NCBI GenBank assembly: GCA_018064405.1
Contig: JAGHVG010000016.1
Coordinates: 1-38,108, forward strand
Reading direction: 5' to 3'
From: Candidatus Enterousia scatequi
GTDB taxonomy: Bacteria; Pseudomonadota; Alphaproteobacteria; Rs-D84
DNA length: 38,108 bases
Below the pieces are notes generated by a model. The model was not told the DNA's origin. It saw nothing but the letters and a program-made list of their open reading frames with translations, and ran no database searches. Positions 1 through 9,328 of this stretch are shown here, piece by piece; position 1 is the first letter of the stretch, and each line of letters starts with the position of its first letter. A program made the translations under genes and the position numbers.

Positions 1-90
1 TGCGGTTATCGTTGGCCAATCCGCCATTGCATTTATACCGTATATGCATGATAGTATTATTCCCAGTGTGAATATATTATGTTTGCGCAT
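1..90 (-). CDS. 5' end of an exported protein, paralogue of the 31389-32510 gene; runs off the left edge
   Basis: Reverse complement reads MRKHNIFTLGIILSCIYGINAMADWPTITA..., matching MRKHIFTLGIILTIIPAYG of the 31389 gene. The leader GGAAACTAAGGGGGACAGCACAATGCGCAAAC is shared. Confidence 0.75.
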   Translation of the reverse strand, partial: MRKHNIFTLGIILSCIYGINAMADWPTITA

Positions 91-124
91 TGTGCTGTCC
101 CCCTTAGTTTCCTATGATAAAAAT

Positions 125-150
125 GGTACATAAACCAAGGTTTTTGTACC
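125..150. promoter_or_regulatory. Imperfect palindrome GGTACATAAACC-AA-GGTTTTTGTACC upstream of surface-protein genes
   Basis: Near-perfect inverted repeat; homologous copies at 14899-14924 and 31329-31354. Spacing to the start codon is 34 nt here and at 31389. Confidence 0.55.
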
Positions 151-220
151 GTTCGGTTAACAAGAGGGAACGTGCAGAATTTGCGGCTTTCTTGGGTTAA
201 CAAAACTAAAAGGGGAAAAC

Positions 221-958
221 ATGAAAAAGATATTATTAACAAGTGTTGCTTCGTTGGTGATTACCGGTATCGCACAAAATGCGATGGCTACATGGGGCAC
301 AGAAGGTCACGTTGATTTAAACGGTGCCAAGGAAGCCATTGAACGCGTGGATAATTCTTGGGCAGTAATAAATGGATTACAAGAAGCCGTTCGTACAGCA
401 GATGGTGACATAAACCAAAAACTAGCAAGTATTGCTGGCTATCTTGCCGAGGCACCTGCTGATGATGAAGGTGATGGGGATAAGCAATATGGCGAAAATT
501 CAAACGTTGGTGTTATTTCTGGCATTATAACTGATACCGCAAAAATCCAAGAAGGTTTTTATACTACATTAAGCATGTTGACAGGCGATAAAAACACAGA
601 AGGTTCTGTTGACTACAAAATAGAAACTTTAAGTGAAGCAATTTCTGCTAGCAGCACAAAATTGCAAAATGATGTTTTTGCCTTGGATTCCAAAGTTAAC
701 GAATTGGATGAAAACTTGTCTGCAGGTATCGCGAGTTCTGTCGCACTGTCATCTGTCGCAGTCGCCAATGTCCAAAAAGGCGAAATGTCCGTTGGTGGCG
801 GTTACGGCAACTACAATTCCAAATCTGCAATGGCATTTGGCGCAGCGTTGGGTATTACCAACAACTGGTCCGCGAATGCTGGTGTCGGGCTTGGATTCGG
901 CAAAGACACGAAAGCGTCTTTCCGCGTTGGAACAAATTACAAGTTTAAGTTGTTCTAA
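221..958 (+). CDS. Exported protein with YadA-like C-terminal anchor (trimeric autotransporter type)
   Basis: Signal peptide MKKILLTSVASLVITGIAQNAMA; C-terminus SSVALSSVAVANVQKGEMSVGGGYGNYNSKSAMAFGAALGITNNWSANAGVG...YKFKLF resembles the YadA anchor; terminal Phe. Confidence 0.75.
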   Translation: MKKILLTSVASLVITGIAQNAMATWGTEGHVDLNGAKEAIERVDNSWAVINGLQEAVRTADGDINQKLASIAGYLAEAPADDEGDGDKQYGENSNVGVISGIITDTAKIQEGFYTTLSMLTGDKNTEGSVDYKIETLSEAISASSTKLQNDVFALDSKVNELDENLSAGIASSVALSSVAVANVQKGEMSVGGGYGNYNSKSAMAFGAALGITNNWSANAGVGLGFGKDTKASFRVGTNYKFKLF

Positions 959-983
959 CAAAATCTTGTTTGTGTTAAAGCGC

Positions 984-1020
984 GCACACAGGGGAATTTC
1001 GGTTTCCCTGTGTGTTTTAT
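984..1020 (+). terminator. Rho-independent terminator
   Basis: acacaggg...ccctgtgt stem followed by gtttt. Confidence 0.6.
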
Positions 1021-1066
1021 TTGTAAAGATAATATCAGAGTGTGTTGATGTTTTTATCGTGTTTTC

Positions 1067-1951
1067 TTAAAACGTGCGGCGGCGAATTATCCCGTATATC
1101 AGAAATCCAATCAATAAAACCATTATTGCGATAAATATTCCGATTGCTGCGTCGTTGTATTCTGCAAACGGCAGGCGAACATTCATCCCATAATATCCGA
1201 CAATAACCGTCGGGATAACCAAAACAATATTCCACATGGTTAAGCGGTTAATGTACGTGTTGGAATCCATATTAATAACGCTTTCAAATGTTTCCTTGAT
1301 AGATTTCAGCATTTTGCTGTAATTTGCCACAACTTCGGCACCCTGGGCCAATTCAATACGGGCATCTTCAATTAAATCTTCGGCTTCATCTGTTTTTACA
1401 AACCCACGCATTTTTTCCAATTTGTCAATCACAACCAGATTTCCCCGAATACCCGCCATATACAGATTATAACTGTTTTCAACCTCTAACAATGACATCA
1501 GATCTTGTTTACGGACACGTTCCTGTAATGCCTTTTTAGAATCAATAACCCGCTTGTTCAATTCTTTTAAGAATCGCAGGTAAGATTCAGCAATATAGTA
1601 TATTATGTTTAAAACAAACTCTTCGCGTGATGTTTTTTCATCGCGCTTGATTTTGTCCAGTAAATCACAACGTTTGCGACATACTGTAATTACGCGATTC
1701 GCTGAATAAATAATAGACAGTGGTTCGGTATGCCACAGCGTATCATTTTCCCTGTTTACAATAGGAAAACGCACAATTATAACCTTGTAATCATCTTCAA
1801 CTTCTAAACGTGGTTGCTCATCAGGGTCCAAAATGTCAGAAATGGTATCTTCGTCAATTTTGTATTCTGTTTGCAGGCGTTCAAAATCATCATGGTCAGG
1901 ATTGCCAACGTTTATCCAGGTAAAGGTTTTTAGTTTTTCTACATCAAACAT
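1067..1951 (-). CDS. corA: CorA family magnesium/cobalt transporter
   Basis: C-terminal YGMN motif with two TM segments; RBS agggagg before ATG at 1951 rather than the longer ORF start at 2023. Confidence 0.9.
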   Translation of the reverse strand: MFDVEKLKTFTWINVGNPDHDDFERLQTEYKIDEDTISDILDPDEQPRLEVEDDYKVIIVRFPIVNRENDTLWHTEPLSIIYSANRVITVCRKRCDLLDKIKRDEKTSREEFVLNIIYYIAESYLRFLKELNKRVIDSKKALQERVRKQDLMSLLEVENSYNLYMAGIRGNLVVIDKLEKMRGFVKTDEAEDLIEDARIELAQGAEVVANYSKMLKSIKETFESVINMDSNTYINRLTMWNIVLVIPTVIVGYYGMNVRLPFAEYNDAAIGIFIAIMVLLIGFLIYGIIRRRTF

Positions 1952-2103
1952 GTGCGCCGCCTCCCTGTTGTTAAATATTGATAAAGCGGCACAGATTCTA
2001 ACGTAAAAAAAATCAAAATGCAAATATAATGGGAATATAAAACTATATTTTTTACATGTTTCGGGTGATAAAATTTGTTTGTCAGATCAAGGGGGGTAAT
2101 ACA

Positions 2104-2535
2104 ATGAAAAAAATTCAAACAGATTCATATACAATTGCACACTATGTTTTGTTGTTTTTGGTCATAGTTGTCGTTATTTGGTTCGTAATTTGGGCAATTC
2201 GTTCAACCCGTGGGGAAGCTGTCGCTGGTGAAACAAAAACGACCAATCCGTCATGTGTTCAACAAACAATAGATTCTGTGGCGCAAATGTGGATTAACGA
2301 CACAGACAAAATTCCCCAGGAATATACAGATATGATGATAAAACACGCAAATCGCGTTGTGAAGGTTAAAACGCGTGGTAATTGTAATGGGCAATCATTT
2401 GTTTGCGAAATGGGTGCTGTGCGCGCATCGTGTGATCCATGTGCGATTGCCGTCGCACGCCAGATGGCGATTGATAAACATACGTCCGATATGGTGCTGA
2501 AAAATTGTAATGTTGAAATACATCAAACAAAATAA
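2104..2535 (+). CDS. Hypothetical protein with N-terminal TM segment and several Cys
   Basis: RBS aaggggggt before ATG at 2104; single hydrophobic helix; no family recognised. Confidence 0.6.
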   Translation: MKKIQTDSYTIAHYVLLFLVIVVVIWFVIWAIRSTRGEAVAGETKTTNPSCVQQTIDSVAQMWINDTDKIPQEYTDMMIKHANRVVKVKTRGNCNGQSFVCEMGAVRASCDPCAIAVARQMAIDKHTSDMVLKNCNVEIHQTK

Positions 2536-2566
2536 AAAAAACCGCCAAAACGGCGGTTCTTTTTAT
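2534..2566. terminator. Bidirectional terminator between convergent genes
   Basis: aaaaaaaccgccaaaacggcggttctttt. Confidence 0.7.
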
Positions 2567-2947
2567 TTATAACGTTTCTATGACAACCATTGCGGCGCAA
2601 TAATCATCTTGGTCAGTCAGGGAAACATGAATCTTGGTTTCTTTGCCGTCAGACAAATCCTTTAGTGCAGATTTTGCACCGCCTGCGATTAATAATTCGG
2701 GACATCCGGCGTCATTATGTGATACGGACACATCCACAAAGCTGATTGAATCACCAAATCCAGTGCCAATCGCCTTTAAAAATGCCTCACGCGCAGCCCA
2801 GAATTTTGCCAGGTGCTTTTCAGCATTCGCGTTATCGTTGTCAGCATATTCTAATTCTTTTTTGGTAAATATGCGTTGTTTTTTGAATGCAGACCAATCA
2901 AGAAAGCGGTTGCATTCAACCAAATCAATTCCAATTCCCAGTATCAC
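2567..2947 (-). CDS. acpS: Holo-[acyl-carrier-protein] synthase
   Basis: MILGIGIDLVECNRF ... FWAAREAFLKAIGTGFG motif. Confidence 0.92.
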   Translation of the reverse strand: MILGIGIDLVECNRFLDWSAFKKQRIFTKKELEYADNDNANAEKHLAKFWAAREAFLKAIGTGFGDSISFVDVSVSHNDAGCPELLIAGGAKSALKDLSDGKETKIHVSLTDQDDYCAAMVVIETL

Positions 2948-3070
2948 GGATTTCCTCCCTGTGTTTTATAATCGGTTAAGCGAATACTAGTAACATTTTA
3001 CCGATTCGTGCAAGTGGAAAATATATGCTTGCAAATAAATTGATAGGATTGTATAAATATATGCACGTGT

Positions 3071-3147
3071 CGGGGCGTAGCTCAGCCTGGTAGAGTACTT
3101 GCATGGGGTGCAAGGGGTCGCAGGTTCGATTCCTGTCGCCCCGACCA
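3071..3147 (+). tRNA. tRNA-Pro(GGG)
   Basis: Cloverleaf; C1-G72 acceptor CGGGGCG/CGCCCCG; anticodon loop ATGGGGT; encoded ACCA. Confidence 0.93.
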
Positions 3148-3156
3148 TAAGAATTT

Positions 3157-3183
3157 AAACCGTCAGAATGGCGGTTTTTTATT
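3157..3183 (+). terminator. Terminator after tRNA-Pro
   Basis: aaccgtc-agaat-ggcggtt then T-run. Confidence 0.65.
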
Positions 3184-3345
3184 AAAAATAACGCGATTTA
3201 ATCCGGTTACATAACTTTCAAAATATATACAAAAAACAAACAGTTAAATACGAAAAACTGGTACAAAAAAACCAAGGTTTTTTTTCCACCACTTTTTGCA
3301 ATAAAAACCCAGGATTTCTCTGCTGTTGCCGGCTTCGTCATAACT
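3184..3345. repeat. Diverged copy of the intergenic repeat family (R1)
   Basis: Shares aataacRcgatttaatcYggtt, caaacagttaaatac and ccactttttgcA with 14690-14815. Confidence 0.6.
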
Positions 3346-3370
3346 GTATTAAATTGCGTTTTTTTTAGTA

Positions 3371-3400
3371 AAAAAAACGCACCAAACGGTGCTTTTTTTA
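3371..3400. terminator. Terminator
   Basis: aaaaaacgcaccaaacggtgctttttt. Confidence 0.6.
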
Positions 3401-3404
3401 TTCG

Positions 3405-3481
3405 TGGTGGATGTGAACGGACTCGAACCGTTGACCTCTACGATGTGAACGTAGCGCTCTAACCAGCTGAGCTACACATCC
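3405..3481 (-). tRNA. tRNA-Val(CAC)
   Basis: Cloverleaf; GGATGTG/CACATCC acceptor; loop TTCACAT; encoded ACCA. Confidence 0.92.
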
Positions 3482-3490
3482 GAATAACGT

Positions 3491-3577
3491 TGGTGGGGAT
3501 AGTGGGACTTGAACCCACACGGTCGCAATGACCAAAGGATTTTAAGTCCTCAGCGTCTACCATTCCGCCATATCCCC
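3491..3577 (-). tRNA. tRNA-Leu(TAA)
   Basis: Class II tRNA with long variable arm; GGGGATA/TATCCCC acceptor; anticodon TAA. Confidence 0.92.
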
Positions 3578-3586
3578 AGGGACCTC

Positions 3587-3662
3587 TGGTGGAGCTGATG
3601 GGACTCAAACCCACGACCTCTACGATGCGAACGTAGCGCTCTATCAACTGAGCTACAACCCC
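3587..3662 (-). tRNA. tRNA-Ala(CGC)
   Basis: Acceptor GGGGTTG/CAGCTCC has the G3-U70 alanine identity pair; loop TTCGCAT. Confidence 0.92.
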
Positions 3663-3671
3663 AAAAAAATC

Positions 3672-3758
3672 TGGTGGGCATAAGAAGACTCGAACTTCCA
3701 AGGTATTGCTACCACTAGTACCTGAAACTAGCGCGTCTACCAATTCCGCCATATGCCC
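3672..3758 (-). tRNA. tRNA-Leu(CAG)
   Basis: Class II tRNA; GGGCATA/TATGCCC acceptor; loop TTCAGGT. Confidence 0.92.
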
Positions 3759-3884
3759 GTAAGAGCAAAGCAGATAATAAATTAATTTCTCGCATTTTGC
3801 AACAAAAAAACAAAAAGTAGGTTATTATTTTTGTAACATTTTGCTTGCTCTGATTTTTAGATTTTTGCTAACATTTTATCAGAG

Positions 3885-6278
3885 ATGAAGAAGATTCTAC
3901 TTTTTGTAGTGTGTTTTATCGCATGCTGGGGTGATTCAGTGGCGGCTGTTCGTGGTGCAACATCCGGACTTCGCCAATCATCTGTATCGCAACGTGTTAC
4001 GACCACAGATAAATCTGTGCGGACACCAACTGCACGAACTGCGGTAAACGTCAGTGCGCGATCTGGGGTGATAACACACAATACTGGTGCAAATACATCA
4101 CGTGCACAAAACCAATCAAATATAGCGCGTTCGGGTAATGAAAGTAATATGTCTGTTGCAGAAACGCGGACTGGTGCAGAGTATGAAAGGTGTAAAACCG
4201 CGTATTTTACATGTATGGATCAATTTTGCCTGTTAAAAAACGATAACTATCGTCGTTGTTCGTGCACAAATCGTGTCAATGAATTGGCAGATTTAATTGC
4301 AGAATTGCAAGAAGCCGGGGATCAGTTGAGTGTGTTTACAGAAAATTTAGATGTCGTTGGAATGAGTGCGGCACAGGCAAAATCAATGCGCACCCCATCA
4401 GAAGGGGAATCTGCGTTGGCATCAGATACTTCTGCGTCCAAGGCGATATTGGAAGCGATAATGAATTCTATACGGGGTGAAAGTGCAAGTGTTGCTGGGA
4501 AATATTCAGATTTAAACAGTTTAAATTTATCGTTTGATACGGTTAACGCATTTGGAACATCGGATATTGGACAAACTATTGCTGCATATAATGGGCAAAA
4601 TTTGTATGCTGCGGTTTATCCCCAGTGTCGTCAGGCGGTTCGTGCAGATTGTAATAACGCATCTTTACAGCGCGCAATAACGGCGTATTTGATGGCGATA
4701 GAACAAGATTGCAATACAGTGCAGACCGCGATTGAAAACAAACAAGCGGAATTAAAGAGTGCCCTGCGCGAGGGTAGTGCTATGTTGGATTTGGCGCGTA
4801 TAGAAAACCGTCAAACCAGGAATTCATATAATTTTACACAATGCATTAATAATATTGAACAAGCCATCCTTAGCGAAGAGGTGTGTGGTGCTGGATATCA
4901 CAAATGTCTGGATAACGGGCAGTATATAGATGTATCTACGGGTGCACCAATAAAGGGCGTGCCTAATTTCTATAAATTGGGACAATTATTGACATTTGAT
5001 GATAGTGTGGATGCCTTGAACCAAAAATTATCAAAAACTGTAAACAACCTGGGTTTTGTTAAGAACTTTGAAAGTAGGGTAAAAAAATTTGCAGAACCTG
5101 CGTTGGCGAAATGCAGTGAAAATGCAGATAGCGTTTGGTCTGATTATTTAGACAAGGCAATGCTGGATATATATTATGCCCAAAAAGCAAAAGTGGCAGA
5201 AATTAAACAGGGTTGTTTTGATTTTGTTTCGTCATGCTATATGAATACTGATGCGGCAATAACAACCGCAATGCGCGAATTGTTGAATGTTAGGGATATT
5301 GTTGTTCAACCTGATGCGATTGCGTTGAATGGTGCAATGTGCAGGGATTATGTTGATTCTTGTAATAATATGTTTGATGGTAATATTGTTGCCGAATATA
5401 TCAAAAATAGACAAGATACAGATGTGTTGACGGCTTGTCGGGCAATTGTTAAGCAATGTTTTGATAGTTATGGTGGAACCAATTATGAAAATTTTTATTA
5501 TCCGTATAGTGGTTTATTTGGAGTCAAAAATACCGTTAATGAGCAACAGGATGCCCAGACAGTATATGCACTAGATTGGTTTACATTGAGAGATAAAAAC
5601 GGTAATTTAGTTTCAGAATGCGCAGAACAATTAACGACTATTGATGCTTGTAATAATGACAAAATTATAGAGGAAGCATTTGGTGGATTTGACAGGTATG
5701 ATGATAGCAGTGTTCCTGGTGGAATTGCCTATGGTATAAAATCTGAAAATAATCCAAATATGCATATTAATCGTGGTGTAAGGGCAGGTGGGGTTGCCAC
5801 AGAAATTTATAATCAGATATTAGATGTTTTATCAATAAATTGTGCTAATATTGGTGGCAAGTTTGTAGCATTTCAAAATATATCTACTTTAAGCGGTTAT
5901 ACCGTAGGTGGTAGTAGTGGTGATATATGTAAAATTGCGTCATTTTCTGATGCCGATCTTGTTAAGGAATATGGTTTGATGCCTGACGAGGATATGTGCC
6001 CACGTGGCTATAAGTGGGATGTGGATATTAATTCTTGGGGTTTTTGTTCGTGTTGGGAAAACGGGTATAGACGGACTAAAAACGGTCAAACGATCAGCTG
6101 TTTTGCTGGATTGCCGGTCAAAGCAGAAAAAGCACTGAATGATAGGCAATGTGAATACGTTGATGAAGTGGATGTTGATTGGAACGGAGACGCTTCTAAG
6201 TGGTGTAGTTTGCCAGGAACAGTGGTTTGTCCATTTGGGAAAGTGTGGAATTCTACTATCAAACAATGTGTTAAATAA
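3885..6278 (+). CDS. Large exported Cys-rich protein of unknown function
   Basis: Signal peptide MKKILLFVVCFIACWGDSVAA; many Cys; Cys-dense C-terminus (CPRGYKW...CSCWENGYRR...CPFGKVWNSTIKQCVK). Confidence 0.7.
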   Translation: MKKILLFVVCFIACWGDSVAAVRGATSGLRQSSVSQRVTTTDKSVRTPTARTAVNVSARSGVITHNTGANTSRAQNQSNIARSGNESNMSVAETRTGAEYERCKTAYFTCMDQFCLLKNDNYRRCSCTNRVNELADLIAELQEAGDQLSVFTENLDVVGMSAAQAKSMRTPSEGESALASDTSASKAILEAIMNSIRGESASVAGKYSDLNSLNLSFDTVNAFGTSDIGQTIAAYNGQNLYAAVYPQCRQAVRADCNNASLQRAITAYLMAIEQDCNTVQTAIENKQAELKSALREGSAMLDLARIENRQTRNSYNFTQCINNIEQAILSEEVCGAGYHKCLDNGQYIDVSTGAPIKGVPNFYKLGQLLTFDDSVDALNQKLSKTVNNLGFVKNFESRVKKFAEPALAKCSENADSVWSDYLDKAMLDIYYAQKAKVAEIKQGCFDFVSSCYMNTDAAITTAMRELLNVRDIVVQPDAIALNGAMCRDYVDSCNNMFDGNIVAEYIKNRQDTDVLTACRAIVKQCFDSYGGTNYENFYYPYSGLFGVKNTVNEQQDAQTVYALDWFTLRDKNGNLVSECAEQLTTIDACNNDKIIEEAFGGFDRYDDSSVPGGIAYGIKSENNPNMHINRGVRAGGVATEIYNQILDVLSINCANIGGKFVAFQNISTLSGYTVGGSSGDICKIASFSDADLVKEYGLMPDEDMCPRGYKWDVDINSWGFCSCWENGYRRTKNGQTISCFAGLPVKAEKALNDRQCEYVDEVDVDWNGDASKWCSLPGTVVCPFGKVWNSTIKQCVK

Positions 6279-6282
6279 ATAT

Positions 6283-7410
6283 TTAATTTAGAATGTTTTG
6301 TGCGATTATTTGACTGGCGTCTGTATTGTGTTGTCGCCACATATTGTCGGCAGTTTTTAATTCCGCAATCATTTTTTCACGATTTGCAGGAATTAATAAT
6401 CTGCTAAATTCATTCATTATGTTATTTGTTGTGGCATCAGATCCTAATAATTCTGGGTAAACGGTGTGACCTAATAATATGTTTACCAATGATACCCAGC
6501 GAACCCTTATTAATAGACGGGCAATTAAAACCGTTAACGGGTTCATTTTGTACACAATAATTGCAGGAATATGCATCATTGCCAATTCTGCGGATACGGT
6601 GCCACTGGCGGCGATTGCAATATAAGTGTTAGAGTATAAATCATAACGGTGTTCTGATGCGGTTATTTCTGGTTTTATGTTCCATGTGGACACTTGTTTC
6701 CGTATATATTTATCTGTCGTTTCAACAGTTGGAATTACAAATTTAAAATTTGTATATCCACAATTATGTATCATATTCATTACATCATGAAACAGTGGTA
6801 ACAATTTTTTTACTTCGGTCATGCGGCTGCCGGGGATAAATGTTATAATTTTTGCATCTGATGTTTTATCTGTGTGATGTTTCACAATGATGTTTTCTGC
6901 GATTGGGTGACCGACCGCAATTGTGTCCAACCCATATTTTGTAAAATAAGGAATCTCAAAATCAAAAAAAGCATATAATTTATCAAATGTTGTAGCGATT
7001 TTTTTTGCGCGTTTGGGGCGCCATGCCCAAACCTGTGGCGCAACAACATGATGAAATTTTAGTCCCTTGTTTATTAATTCTTGTCCATCCTGTGTTTTTT
7101 TTAATCCAGATACCACAGATTTAGCAAATCCAGGTGAATCAATGGTTAACACCAAATCAGGTTTTTCGTAAATAATTGCATTAATTGTTTGTTTTATGCG
7201 TTTTGTCAGTGTTTTTGCGTGTGCCAATACCTCTATAACACCCATCACTGCTAAATCTGCCATTGGAAAAATTGGGTGTAGTCCCGCCGCAATCATATTT
7301 TCACCACCAATCCCGACAAATGCAGCATTGGGTGTTGCGCACATTATACGCGCGCCCAGGCAATCCCCTGATACTTCGCCTGCGATAATGAATATTTTTT
7401 TATTCGGCAT
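6283..7410 (-). CDS. lpxB: Lipid-A-disaccharide synthase
   Basis: AGEVSGD N-terminus; PQVWAWRPKRAKKI; start at MPNKK overlapping lpxA. Confidence 0.93.
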   Translation of the reverse strand: MPNKKIFIIAGEVSGDCLGARIMCATPNAAFVGIGGENMIAAGLHPIFPMADLAVMGVIEVLAHAKTLTKRIKQTINAIIYEKPDLVLTIDSPGFAKSVVSGLKKTQDGQELINKGLKFHHVVAPQVWAWRPKRAKKIATTFDKLYAFFDFEIPYFTKYGLDTIAVGHPIAENIIVKHHTDKTSDAKIITFIPGSRMTEVKKLLPLFHDVMNMIHNCGYTNFKFVIPTVETTDKYIRKQVSTWNIKPEITASEHRYDLYSNTYIAIAASGTVSAELAMMHIPAIIVYKMNPLTVLIARLLIRVRWVSLVNILLGHTVYPELLGSDATTNNIMNEFSRLLIPANREKMIAELKTADNMWRQHNTDASQIIAQNILN

Positions 7411-8200
7411 TTTTAGATGTTCCAATTCCGCGTTTAGATCTGTTTTCTATGAAATCAATGGCATCCATTGCATATTTATTGTTTTTTACTTCTTTGCGTA
7501 TGCGTGCCAGACGGTCCAAAACAGTACCTTCGGTATTATTAAATACCGTCGCATACACATCATGAATAGCGTGCATATCTTCATTTGTAAATCCATGACG
7601 CATCAATCCAACACGGTTTATTGTGCGATACATGGCGCGTGGGCCGTCATAAATTGCGTATGGCAAGACATCGTTTGCCACACCCGACATTCCGCCAATG
7701 AATGCGTTGCGCCCGATACGCGAAAATTGCAATACCATTGCCCCCCCAGATAAAATAGCAAAATCTTCAATTTCAACGTGGCCTGCAACCTGGACCAGAT
7801 TAGACATTACAACATTATTTCCAATTTTGCAGTCGTGGCCAACGTGGGCGTTAACCATAATTTGACAATCATCACCAATTTCAGTCCCATCAGATGCGGG
7901 TGTGCCTGAATGGATGGTCACGTATTCGCGAATTCTGCAACGTTTTCCGATACGCAATCCAGTCATGGTGTTTTCGTCTTGCCATTTTAAATCCTGACTC
8001 ATTACCCCCAGAACTGCAAATGGATATACAATAGAATCATCACCAATAGATGTTTTGCCGTCAATAATTACATTGGAAACCAATTCAACCCGATCGCCAA
8101 GTACCACATTTGACCCAATAATACAAAATGGTCCTATTTTACAATCCTGACCAATAATTGCGCTGTCACTGATAATCGCTGATGGGTGTATAGTTGTCAT
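7400..8200 (-). CDS. lpxA: Acyl-ACP--UDP-N-acetylglucosamine O-acyltransferase
   Basis: Left-handed beta-helix hexapeptides; IHPSAIISDSAIIGQ; C-terminal helices; directly upstream of lpxB. Confidence 0.93.
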   Translation of the reverse strand: MTTIHPSAIISDSAIIGQDCKIGPFCIIGSNVVLGDRVELVSNVIIDGKTSIGDDSIVYPFAVLGVMSQDLKWQDENTMTGLRIGKRCRIREYVTIHSGTPASDGTEIGDDCQIMVNAHVGHDCKIGNNVVMSNLVQVAGHVEIEDFAILSGGAMVLQFSRIGRNAFIGGMSGVANDVLPYAIYDGPRAMYRTINRVGLMRHGFTNEDMHAIHDVYATVFNNTEGTVLDRLARIRKEVKNNKYAMDAIDFIENRSKRGIGTSKNAE

Positions 8201-8277
8201 TAGTATAACCTTTATATTATTGTGCTACAGATTATATCTAAAATGCGAATGTATTGGTATTAAAGAAAAATAACAAA

Positions 8278-9288
8278 TTATAACAAGATGTTGGATTGCC
8301 GGACGGTATCTTGTATATCCGATATTGTGGCAATTTGTAAAATTCCAAGGCACGTTATTACTGGCATTGTCGTCAGTACGCCAAAAGCGCATACCGTAAA
8401 ACCAAAAAACAGCATTTCCATGTTTGCTGGGATACGGGTTGCGTGTTTTATGGACATACCAAACATTATATATCCTATCAGGGATGTTATGATAAATGTT
8501 GGAACGGATTCTGTGATAAGGAACATTGCGAATCCTAAGATCGTTAAAACACGTGTCATCCATTTTAGTTTTATGTATGCAGATTGGCGAATTTTATTAC
8601 CTGGCTTGATTATATGTGTCGCGGCTTCGGCGGCTATGCATAGACCAAATATGGTTACCATAATTAGGTGAATCGGACTTAGATTCCCCAACTGACCAAA
8701 ACGAAAGAATTCTGGCTGCATCAAAATAGCAATAATAGTCGTTAACATAATAATGTTACATATTGATATGTTGGGTATGTTTTTGCGTATTTTGCGACCA
8801 ATGAACAGCCCCAGCATGCATGACGAAATTTGCAGTATTGGTCCCCACCATGTATGCGTATCTGACATTGCTAATATAAATAAACCCAGCAAGATGCCAC
8901 AAATAATTGTTGTTTTGTGTTTGGGATCCTGTTTTTTCCACGCCGGCAGAGATGTTGTTTGGGTTTGATATCCCAGGAATAAACAAGACATAAACAGTAT
9001 AAATGCAATTACCCACGGTAAAAGGGTCTGTGAATCACGCAAAACACCGTAGTTGCCACCAAATAACACAACCCAAACCAATGTTAATGCAACTGTCCAT
9101 AGGCATATTTTTTGTGGTATTTGTTTTGTGTTCCAGTTAAATATGCTAATTAGTTTTTGGCTGTGTTTGTATACCAGGACAAATATCGGACTAGCCAACA
9201 GGGCAGCCCAAAAAAATGCTGGGGCAGATAATGCCGCGTTATTAAACGCGCTGACGGCACTTTGAACGATATTTGCGTTATTAAACAT
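8278..9288 (-). CDS. Polytopic membrane protein of unknown function
   Basis: Multiple hydrophobic segments; likely start MFNNANIVQS at 9288 rather than 9537. Confidence 0.6.
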   Translation of the reverse strand: MFNNANIVQSAVSAFNNAALSAPAFFWAALLASPIFVLVYKHSQKLISIFNWNTKQIPQKICLWTVALTLVWVVLFGGNYGVLRDSQTLLPWVIAFILFMSCLFLGYQTQTTSLPAWKKQDPKHKTTIICGILLGLFILAMSDTHTWWGPILQISSCMLGLFIGRKIRKNIPNISICNIIMLTTIIAILMQPEFFRFGQLGNLSPIHLIMVTIFGLCIAAEAATHIIKPGNKIRQSAYIKLKWMTRVLTILGFAMFLITESVPTFIITSLIGYIMFGMSIKHATRIPANMEMLFFGFTVCAFGVLTTMPVITCLGILQIATISDIQDTVRQSNILL

Positions 9289-9328
9289 ATACTTGCCTTT
9301 TGTGTTGCTTGAATTATTATATAAGTGT

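Noticed and set aside
3459-3752. 97-aa minus-strand ORF
   Set aside because: Read through three tRNA genes on the same strand; spurious.
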